Source of the DNA: Strigamia acuminata
Taxonomy: Eukaryota > Arthropoda > Chilopoda > Geophilomorpha > Linotaeniidae
Direction: 5' to 3'
NCBI GenBank assembly: GCA_949358305.1
Contig: OX442315.1
Span: forward strand, 3,100,001 to 3,164,000
DNA length: 64,000 bases
Shown here one piece after another: positions 10,742 through 21,100 of the stretch; the stretch's first letter is position 1; each line of letters begins with the position of its first letter. The notes under the pieces are model-generated. The model made no database searches, was not told the origin of the DNA, and was given only the letters and a program-made list of their open reading frames with translations. The position numbers and the translations under genes were made by a program.

Positions 10742-13700
10742 CTATATGTTTGAATTTTTCGGTTTCTTACGTCGATGTTTCTTCATCACGCGAGCATTAT
10801 CAGCAGATGAATATTTTAAGAAACACACTTCCAAAATGAGCACAATTCCTGAACAAAATATACCGCCAAGAAGAATAAGGAATGCTGCAATGGTATGTTT
10901 GATAGAAATGGGTTTCACTCTTTTGTTTTCTGTTGGCTCGCACAGACTGTGTTGTTTTCCATCTTTCGCTATTTCAGGGAGGATTCCAGATTCGAGTAAC
11001 GTCAAAAGTCTGGGAATGTAAAAAAAATATATATATTTAATTCCTTCAAAGTTTTCCTTTTTTAAATCTGATTGTTGATTTTACTTTTGGTTAAATAGTT
11101 CCAAATGTTTTGATCCTTTGGCAAATGAAAAATATGTTGACATACTTATAGGGATTTTTTTTATTGAGAAATCACATTCGGATTGAAACTCGAACAGTAG
11201 ATGCTCGAACGTTCGAATTAAAGCATTATTATCACTCAAAAGTAGTTTTCTTTCCCTTTTTGTATCTGTGTATGATTCTTTATATATTCCATTATTGGGA
11301 CTTTTTCTCAATCGTTGCTGTATATTTTTAGCAATGTTTTTCTCTGAATCCTGTAAGCAGATGACATGGAATAATGTTATAACTTTCTCAAACGCAAAAA
11401 GCAATAAAACATTTTACTGTATAAAATATAGGCTTATTTTAATTTTTTTTACATAAAAGTGTCTCCAATGTGTTGTATCACATAGCTGCTCACGACCAAG
11501 ATATTCAGAACTAGCATTCATCAGTGATCAATTTAATTATTCTACGTTCACGTAAATTATCATCACTAAAAATATTTATTATTTTTAATTACTCTGTTTG
11601 AAGTCTCAAAACTACTTTTAAGTATGAAATTGTAAAAACTGATTAAATTTTTATTAACTGTGAGTTCTGACTAAAATGTTTTCTGGAGCTGAAAAAACAT
11701 GGCTACAAAGTAAGACAAGAGTTTATTCTGGTAAAAAATCTAAGGGGTTTACAGAGTCAAAAACAAGTAAAAAATAGGTCAAGCCACATCTGAATGCGCA
11801 TCATACAATCTCCTCAAAAACGTCCCCTCGATGGTGACTTAGCTGCACATCCCCGCACTACATCTTCACTTAAAACGCCCCAGTTTTCACAGCCTGCTGT
11901 GTCTTGAGGATAAAAACTCCCCAGGTACACCTTATCCCAATTATGCCAGGGGGAGTTGCAAATTAACCCTTTTTATGCAATAATTTTTTTGATGCATTGA
12001 AATGGGCTCACTCTTGGGACCACCGACTTCCGGAAGGTCACTTCCGGGGCCCTATTCCACCAATCAAGGGCCCGCAGCTCCACTTGGTTGCAGAGGACTG
12101 CAACAGGTGTGCCAGAGAAACACGAGATGCATGAGAGCTGCACAAGTGCATTGCGCAGCAGGCGAGTGATCACCACACAGGGGCAGCTGGTCACATATTT
12201 AAAATTTTTACTATTAGAAGTACCGTAGTGCCATGTTTTTCCATAAAATATTCTCGCTGTTCGTACGGCACTCTGATCTCACATTGAACATGGTGGATAA
12301 GACCATGTCCATGACCAAGGATAAAAAAAGGATGCCATCATGTGTAATCCATTGAAGAAGATTTAATATTAATTAATCATTAATTATAATCAATCAAATT
12401 GAAATGATCATACACACAGTAAAAAAAAACACTTACTGTAAATAAATGTTGTTACTGGTATCTAAATTCTAAGTAAATTAAATAGTTATTACCAGAATGT
12501 ATTGGTGCATGAAATCCGGTGTAAAGAAATTGATATCACCATCAGAAAATAATTCTTCAATGTCATTGTACCGGACACCAGTTGGACTGATAGTAAGTGA
12601 AGAGTATAATAAAGCATTGTAACTAAAAAACAGGATCATAACAAACATGTTTTTTGTTTGAAGAAGAGTCCTCACTGAAAAAAATAATGTTTATACATGT
12701 TTATGACAACAGGATTGTGGGAAAGTGCTATCTAAACCACAAATTTAAGCTACCTGAGAATGGTGTATCAGATATTGAGCATCTCCGAATTAAATACGAA
12801 GATAAAACAATGATCAAATATATAAAAATCACGCACATCCAAATAATTGAAGGAAACGGTTGCAAATATGTCATCCATAAATATCCTTCGTCTTTCATGC
12901 TTTTTCTGATAATAAATGCCCAAAAATCTCTCCTTGCAGGAAAAACGGTGCTATCAAACTTAGACACATCCTTTGCAGTGACTCCTTTTATCCACTTCTT
13001 CATATCAGTATTCTAACACAGTGAATAGAAAAAAATGTCAATGCAAAAATAAATTTTGAAATTAATACAATATTTTAACTCACAGTTCTGTCGCTTTTTT
13101 TATCAAAGTATTCAGGATACATTTTTAAAAATGGGCTGCAAAGATCATTTTCATAAAGATTTATTAATTCTGTATTAATTCTTCAGATAGGTTCGTGGCC
13201 CTGTAGTACTTACTGCAAACTTTGTAATTGATGCTTAACGATTACTGACAAAATTGCAATATTCTGCTGCAGTCCTGTTGTTGAAAACTTTTTCTATTTA
13301 ATAAATTAAAAATGAGGTTATTTCTTTTGATGAAGATTTCAGTTTAGTTACCGAGCTAAAACAACACATGGCAAAAAGTGGTTTTTTCAACAAAATATTT
13401 TCTTTATTAATTATTTCAAATCCACATTTCTGTGGTAATGCACAGTGGAGGCCAAAGTTTGTTATTAGAAAAAGATTGAAAGTTCGATTATACGATTGCT
13501 GATAAGTCAATGCAAACTTGTTGTAGTTCTACAATTAAATTAACATCTAATGTAAAATTAGAACTTACTGCTATAAACCTGATTCTTACATTATCATCCT
13601 CAGAATGTACAAGGGCATAGACTTTATTTTGTTTCAATAAAATCAGCTCTTGCAAATGATCTTTTAGAACTGATCTTTTCTTGTGTAAAAATGTTGTATT

Positions 13701-14263
13701 TTTCATAATAAATAAAAGTAACTTATTTTTAATGCTTCTATATTTAATCATCTGTAGAAAAAAAGTTGAATAAATGAAATCATTAGTAGAAATGGGTGAT
13801 AGAATTAGTTTGTTACTTTAGTTTTCTTCATCCATATCACAATGAGTTGATAAGAAGTAAAATTAAAAATGTACGGTGTTCTGACGTTTAATTGTGCTGC
13901 CATTTCAATTTTTCCAAGCCAGTGGTTAGAAATCAATGTTGACAAGCATTTTGTTTCTACAATTTAAATATTTTGTATATTAGGTGTGTAAAAAAGAAAT
14001 GCCACATTTGGTACCCTTATCATCATCATAAATAATGAATATTCTTCTGGCATTCAAAATTTTAACAATATTGGATATTTGCAAATGAAGTTCCTCGTTA
14101 CAGAGATGAGATGAATTAGACCACCATGCTACTAGATTGTGATGAGTATTACAATTTCAACTAAATAAGAATAATCTTGAGACATACTTTGTGTTGTATT
14201 CACGATCTCATTCAATATTATCATCATTAAAACAGACATAAGCACACTTCGGTTAGAAATCAT
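10742..14263 (-). CDS. Ionotropic receptor-like gene IR-A (11 coding exons, 605 codons)
   Basis: Exons in transcript order: 14263-14188, 14131-14015, 13956-13817, 13751-13569, 13528-13352, 13266-13214, 13180-13084, 13012-12754, 12674-12493, 11350-11085, 11009-10742. All junctions use GT-AG and the phases agree throughout. A signal peptide (MISNRSVLMSVLMMIILN) leads into an extracellular and ligand-binding part. M1 (IIWMCVIFIYLIIVLSSYLI, about residues 338-356) and M3 (FVMILFFSYNALLYSSLTIS, about 378-397) follow, then the second lobe and a last membrane helix (AAFLILLGGIFCSGIVLILE). IRs are variant ionotropic glutamate receptors that act as sensory cation channels in protostomes. Only about 20 residues separate M1 from M3, so the pore loop is absent. 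An acceptor at about 14281 just upstream of the ATG suggests a non-coding first exon. A channel role is therefore doubtful. Confidence 0.82.
11640..12230. repeat. GC-richer insertion in an IR-A intron, unassigned
   Basis: The long intron between IR-A exons 9 and 10 (11351-12492) contains a segment with much higher GC content than its surroundings. It has several CCCC/GGGG tracts and no supported reading frame. It resembles an LTR or other mobile DNA, but I found no convincing ends or target duplication. Confidence 0.35.
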
Positions 14264-15718
14264 GATTGCTGGCAAAATTTGCAATTTCTGTGCTGTAGTA
14301 AAATAAAAATAAAAATTATTAATACTGCGCATTCCTGTCTCCGAGCAAATGTTTTAGCACCCAATTCTATAAAATTCAGGCACTCATATAGACAATTTTT
14401 AGGGCAAAATGTGAAGTTGCTTATAATTTATTTTATTGGTTAATTTCTCGAGTTTTATATGTTACAATTATCTCAGTTTTTGTCTCTTAATGACATATAA
14501 AAACAATACAACATATAATTTAAAAGGAACTGAAGTAAATTGAAATTGATTTAGCTACCTCCACAAGCTTTTGTGTTTAGTAAGCATGGGGAAATTGTGT
14601 GCAGAAAACCAATTGACCAAGTGACCTACACTCGTAAAATTACTTTAAATTTCTTATTACTTCGCTTAATTTACTTTTGCACGGTACGTCGATTAATGTC
14701 TTTGGTTGATAGCAAAAAAGTACAGCAAAAACAATTTCATTATTTACCGAGTAAAAATTGTGACGGTTGTAAAATCGTGTAATTATGAAAGTTCACGTCA
14801 GATGGCGCTGATACAATCTAGCACGTAATTCATACGAGGTATGAATACTTTAAGTTAATGATAAATAAAAATAATGCAAGACATAATTTACAAGGAACTG
14901 AAATAAATTGAAATTGATTTAGCTACCTCCAAATGCTTTTGAGTTTAGTAATCATGGTGAAATTATGTGCAGACAACCAATGACATACACTCATAAAAAA
15001 AACTTTAATTTTCATATTAATTTGCTTAATTTACTTTTGCACGTATGCCAATTAGTGTCTTCGGTAGATAGCAAAAAAGTGTATCAAAAACAATTTTATT
15101 ATTTACCGTGTAAAAATTGCATTCAAGACATTACCTTACAGTTACTATCATAGTAAGCTCACACAACAATCTGAATCAAGACATCATGACCATAAGTGAT
15201 CGGAAGACAAAAATGGCTACCAAAAAATTAAAAATGTACAAAAAAATAAATGAAACGATTGATAATGTGTGGAACATAATTCAAAGCGGGTGAAAAGTTG
15301 TAAAACATCATTCAAAACAAGTGAAAATGAGTGAAAAAATCATTCAAAACGTCAAAAAACAATTTAACACGAGCGAAAATGTGTAGAAAACAATTCAATA
15401 CGAGCAAATATGGGTAAACGTTTGACACCAGCAAAAAAATGTGTAAAATGATTCAATGGTGTTGAAATTGGTGTTTAAAAAGGAAGTTGAATAAAGGGGG
15501 GTTTGGAGGTGACGCCATGTTTGGTCACCACAGGGTCACTTTGGTGACCGACTGTGTTAATGGAAGAGTCTATTTTTAAATATTAGGGAGAGGAAGTGGA
15601 TTTGCATATCCTGTTTCAATAAAATAGCCACTGTTTCAATGTAAACTACCATGTGCACATGCTTCCATTTGTAATCTAGAAAAATCAGTTTAAATCGAAG
15701 ACCGTCGAGAATTCCAAG
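14264..15718. other. Upstream region of IR-A with a partial tandem duplication
   Basis: This region should hold the IR-A promoter and 5'-leader exon. Two similar blocks, about 14540-14780 and 14910-15130, share long strings such as TTAGCTACCTCCA and TTACTTTTGCACG. The right arm (about 63480-63690) has only one such block, so the left arm gained a local duplication. From about 15240 to 15470 there is a degenerate short tandem repeat built around ATTCAAAACGAGTGAAAATG. Confidence 0.6.
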
Positions 15719-15720
15719 TA

Positions 15721-16689
15721 CCGTAAAGCGGGGTGACTTTGGCTTAAGGGGTGAGATTACCCCAAAGTGAAAAAAATGATTTGCTGCATTGCCAAAGACA
15801 GGCAGCAAGAAATATTTACAATTAAAAAATATGGAAGTATACTATAAAGTATGCTCTTTCACACTATTCAGCTGGATTTTGTCTCAGGATGCACACAAAA
15901 CTTGAAAAAATTCATAAGTGGATGCATATTTTTTACTTAAAAAAAGAAACATTAAAAAATTATTTTATATCTCAGAAATGGTTAGAGTCAGCACAATGTC
16001 CTTTTATAGTATTAATCTGTGATCATTCACGACCTTCCAGTTAAAATATCATGCACCTATCATGAACAGGAAAGTCAGGGGAACATGTTATCAACACTGG
16101 GGCGACTTTGGCCATTTTTTGGGGTGACTTTACACCACCCAAACAGATGGGGTGACAAGAGCTTTGTAATATTATTTTTCGATTGTTTTGTTCCTATTTG
16201 TTAATTTTTCTATCTTTAAACACCTGTGATTATTTATGACATTTTTAATGCAGTTTTTTTTGTTGTTTCAATTTTTTGTAAGAAATAAATTTCTAATGTT
16301 ATTATAATTAAGTCATGATCACATGAATTTATAGACTGAACATCAAAAATGTCAGAAATACTTTAAAATGTGACAAAATGATTTTTAAATGTTTTCTGAC
16401 AAAATCTTATTATAATTATTATTATAATTATTATCTGATTAAACATTATCATTGGATTTCAATGGTGTTCCAATTGATGGCCAAAGTCACCCCACGCAGG
16501 TGTGAAATTGGTCAGCTGCGTTAAATTTTTTTTTTTTAAATGTAATAACTATAATTTTTTTTAAACTTGCCATTGTTTAGCACATACAAATATATACCTT
16601 ACATTAAATTTTCATAACAATATGATTATTCCTAAGATTGTTATTGAAATCTGCAACAAAAAGTGGCACAAAGTCACCCCGCTTTACGG
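15721..16689. mobile_element. TIR element (969 bp) with TA target duplication
   Basis: The terminal inverted repeats are CCGTAAAGCGGGGTGACTTT and its complement, flanked by TA (15719-15720 and 16690-16691). The right arm has the empty site AATTCCAACTAACTTTATTC with a single TA, which confirms insertion after the duplication. The interior has no transposase frame. It repeats the terminal string GGGGTGACTTT several times (for example near 16121). This is a non-autonomous Tc1/mariner-type element. Confidence 0.88.
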
Positions 16690-16743
16690 TAACTTTATTC
16701 AATATTCCATTTCAATTTGAGGTGTGAAAATAACAATTGGCTA

Positions 16744-17237
16744 CAGTCTTCCCTCGACGTTATAAGATATTCGTACTTTTTCATGCAATTTCTGAAAAAT
16801 CAGAAGTTGAGTATGTAAGTTAATTTTATTCGAAATTTCAATTACAAAAAAGTAGTTATTTTATTATTCAAATCATTTTAACAGCAAAATATTCATCACA
16901 CTTGACTAAAAGGATTGAAATAGCAAGGTGATGATTGGTTGGGCGGGGGGAGGGAGGGAGGTAGCGGGCGCCACCTCGAGGCGAAGCCTAACAAAAACAT
17001 ACAGTAAGTTTTATATTCGTGTCCAATTCGTATCAAATTCGTATCAAATTCGTGTCAAATACGTGTCAAATACGTGTCAAATTTGTTTTTCTGGCATTGC
17101 GCCTGATAAAAGCTTACCCCGCAACCCTTCCTGGCATCGCACCCATCAATGCACTCGAATATAAATTCATGACGTTGTATTCGAATACAACGTCATGACG
17201 TTATATTCGAAGTGACGTTATATTCGAGGGAAGACGG
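16744..17237. mobile_element. TIR element (494 bp), TTCCCTCGA family, TA duplication
   Basis: The ends are CAGTCTTCCCTCGA and TCGAGGGAAGACGG, flanked by TA (16742-16743 and 17238-17239). The right arm carries the empty site CAATTGGCTAGTTATG near 61590. Inside are a short tandem array related to AATTCGTGTCA (about 17020-17085) and the palindromic AACGTCATGACGTT motif. It belongs to the same family as 62555-63184. Confidence 0.88.
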
Positions 17238-17416
17238 TAGTTATGCTTATCAGCTTCAAACTTCACTGCGTTGTATGCTGTGATGATCATATTAAAATTG
17301 GTTGCGTATGGAACTTTTACATGTGATTTTATTTTACAAACAAAATCTAACAGAATTATCAATTTAAAGGCTGAATGTCAAGTAAAAAAAATGTAAAAAA
17401 ATTGGAAAAAAAAGTT

Positions 17417-17529
17417 GTCAGAAGTGGGATTTGAACCCACGCCCACATTCATGGACCAGAAATCACATGACCAACGTGGTTGGCAAGGAAACTTGAGTCT
17501 GGCGCCTTAGACCGCTCGGCCATCCTGAC
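17417..17529 (-). tRNA. tRNA-Leu (anticodon CAA) with intron
   Basis: The acceptor arms GTCAGGA and TTCTGAC pair. The D arm (TGGCCGAGCGGTCTAAGGC), the T arm (GTGGGTTCAAATCCCAC) and a long variable arm are typical of tRNA-Leu. The anticodon loop reads CT-CAA-G and is followed by a 30-base intron, as is usual for eukaryotic tRNA-Leu(CAA). The gene is followed on the minus strand by a T-rich tract. A mirror copy is at 61299-61411. Confidence 0.93.
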
Positions 17530-18197
17530 TACGTAAGTTGTAAGCCTGCACTTCTCTTGAATCTTTTAACGAAGAGAACTAGCAAAAGAAACAGATTGAA
17601 ATCATGATTTATTCACTTTTTATTGTAACATAGCACTTGAAAGGATGTTTACACTAGCTGCATTCAAAAACTAAAATATTTTGTGTTTTACTTCAATTTT
17701 AAACCATAAATGACATCATTTCCTGTTTAACCCCATGTTAAATCTTAAAATACACCTAAACTAAAATTGTTATTTTAATTTTTGAATGCAGCTACTGATG
17801 AATAAACACGACTGGTTAAGTGCCGTGATTTAAAACTAGCATTTTTAATAAATGTCTGTATTTTCAGTGCGCTACTAATATCTAATAACTTATATTAATT
17901 TACAAAGAATTTATATTTACAAATTTAAAATACCAAGGCATTGTAATCATCTTGCAGCAATTATCGCATTCAAAAGCAAGATAAATATTTGCACATATGT
18001 TTACACTATTATTTACATTGAAAACTGATTGGTAACATACCAGTACAATTAACTCATTTCTCGTAGCGGATCAATCACCATGGACATACTGTTGTAAAAA
18101 AAATAATACCGGTACCCTATTTTACCGATTAAACAAATTAACAAATGAAAAACCAAAATTGTAATTGCTGACAAAAATGGCAGTTAATCGATTTCTT
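17530..18197. other. Spacer between tRNA-Leu and DEG/ENaC 3' end
   Basis: No gene is seen. Parts are shared with the right arm (about 61020-61298). It should hold the 3' UTR of the minus-strand DEG/ENaC gene. Confidence 0.5.
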
Positions 18198-21100
18198 TTA
18201 CAGTATTCTTCGATGTTTGTGTTGGTGAAATAACAAAATGTCGTGTAAGCATGACATAACCGACAAACCAAGAATACAAGATACGGTAGAACCAACATCA
18301 CACACAAGTTTGACGAAGGGAAATGACAAGTTTTCTTCAATAACCTCTTCTAAGTTATGAAAAACCCCAACAATCAATAAATTGGTTGGTGACTCGAAAT
18401 CCATCAACAACTTAATTTCAGGATAGTAGATTGAATCGACACAAGGTCTGGTGCAGTTGCAGTCGCCTATGGGGTTGGTTCTAAGCATGATAGAAAGGTA
18501 TTGTGACTTCACTAATTTGGCTGAGGTTGCATTTCTACACATTTCTAGAGTTGAATTCATAAAAGGCAACCTAAAAAAATAAAAAAAAATTTCTTTCACA
18601 ACTCATGGAGATGGGGCAAAAATTCATTCATTTTCAATGACATCATTCATCTCAGTAATGATGAATTTGTCATTCTATAATGTCACAAAAAGGCAATCAG
18701 TTTTTATGCTTTAAAGTTTGTGACTGGTATGGTCATCACCAAGGTAACCCGGGGACTGGTTATCCTGGTGTGGGACGCATACTCACGTGAAATGTTGAGA
18801 GACTCCATATTATTGGTTGTTGGCCTTTAATGTGTTTGTCTAGGGGTTGGGGAATCCCGTCACCCGTTGCAGGGGTGCCAGTTAGGCACACCGCACCGGC
18901 AACTGACCGTCACACACAAAGCATGAGCCCCATGGGTGACGTGGTTGGTTCAGCATAACATTCATGTCGTACTCACCTACGGCCACTCATAGAGGGTGCA
19001 ATTTGGAGAGCGCCATAGTACTGAGCTTCTTCGTGGTGAATGGTGAGGAGAGCAGAGTTCACACAGGGCAGGCTTGCCCTGGTTCACTTCAGGCCTAGAA
19101 CACGTCTTGTCCCTTCGGTGGTCGTAGCTCCTCTCTCTCGCTCTCTCTACTCTCATCTCACCAAACCACTCAGCTACCTCCTCCCCCGTACTGGATCAGA
19201 CCACGCAAGGGGACTGGCCTTGGGGCTGTAAGGCTGTGTGTGGCAGTGACGCAGGTCACCCTCGGTGGCCAAGCGGTCACAAGTTCAATGTGATTACAAT
19301 AATATTGTAAAACGAATTAAATGCGCGTTTAGAGTCAACCGATTATCGGGACGGCTCGGCCTTGTAACAAGATAAGATTTGTAACTGATTGCATACTTGC
19401 AAGAAAATTGTGCCATCATTTTTTTATCAAAGCAGGATTTCACACATTCTAAGTGTTCTGTTTTTTCAACACATCGACTCTTTGTTGTGTTTACTCTGAT
19501 TAACTGTAAAAATGGACTCTCATTAGAATTTACAAATGTTATTAGTTGGATAGCAATGTTAGCGGCCGTCAATAAATTACGTAATGCCAAATTTAGGATT
19601 TTTAGACACCTTCACCCCCTCTGTAACATGGTCATAACAAATTCTCGAAACCCCATCCCCTGATTTCGTAACAAAACTTAAATCACCCCCCCTCCAAAAT
19701 TTTCCAAAATCATATAAAAATGCTTATATTTTCGTTATTAAAAATTATAATTTTTTTTTTTTCATGAAACATAAAATTTAAAACCTTCCTATCTCTTAGT
19801 AACGACCTGTAATAAAATTTGAAACCCCCTCCCTGGTACGTTACGTAATTTATGGACGGATCCTTACACTATACTTTTTGCATTGTATAGAAAAGTTCGT
19901 ATGTTCCAGCTTCTTGCATGTGCAAATATGTTTTCAAACTAAAGTCATGGCCAGGAAATATTTGGAATATCTTTTTTCAAATGAAAAATAAATGAATAAT
20001 AACAAAGAAAAAATATATGTTTTCTCAATTACTTTTGTTTTCATTAAACAATCGCCTGTTTCTTTCAAATTAGTTACCATAAAACCAGAAATAGATGGAA
20101 AATATTTTGTAATCTCTAAAAAAAAAACTTAATTAAATTGAAAACAAGTGTGTTAATGCTATTATAAATAAGTGTTCTTGCCCGGATTCAATTTTGTACA
20201 GAAACCAAAAACCGTTGAAAACCATTCAAATGTTATTGGAATTGGCGTATTTCCAGCAATTTCCTAAACATGCAAACGAAATAAAAATTAGACATTAATT
20301 ACAAAAACAGGTTCCATACGTATACCATTCCTGGCATAACCATAAACTTTTGACCCCTCTCAGACAATGCCCACAATTTATCGACCAACATTTTATCATT
20401 CATCATGTTCAACATATCAAAATCATCAGGACAACCACCAATTCCATTTTTTCTCATGAATTTTTTCTTAAAAAAGGCCAGTCTACTGCTGTCCAAGCAT
20501 AAAACTACCGATGGAAGTTCAATGTATTCAATTTCGACCATTTTTACTGATATGGTTTTCGGACAGGACAGGAAATAAGCAATGCGGTCGTAAATTTGAA
20601 AAGCGCAGACAAAACTTGAGAGCATGATGAGAAAAATCCAAAAATACTTTCTTCTGTCGTTTTGTTTGGCCAAAATGTACTTCAAACCAGTTAGTTGGAA
20701 ACTATCGACCAAATGTTCTTCGCTTTCATCCACATATTTCTTAAGACATTTCTTTACTCTGCATTCTAGTAGAGAAAAATGATGTGATGTTTTCTGCGTA
20801 GATCTTTTTACGTTTTGAATAACCAGAGTGATTAGAATGATGAGTATTTCTGCAATCATGAGACAAGATACTCCAAGAGTGAGTCCGACGTTTCCTCCTA
20901 AATCGCAGAAGAGCGCAATGACATCGTAAGCTGCCACTTCTTTTGCGATTCTGATCGAATCCATCACTTTGACTCTCACAGTCGATCCTGATTCTGCCTC
21001 CACTATTAAACGATTCGAAATGATTTCTTTTTTACAAGGTGTGCTGCACTTGCAAGTATTTGAAGCATTGGCCTTCCAATATCCCATGTAAGCTGTTTTG

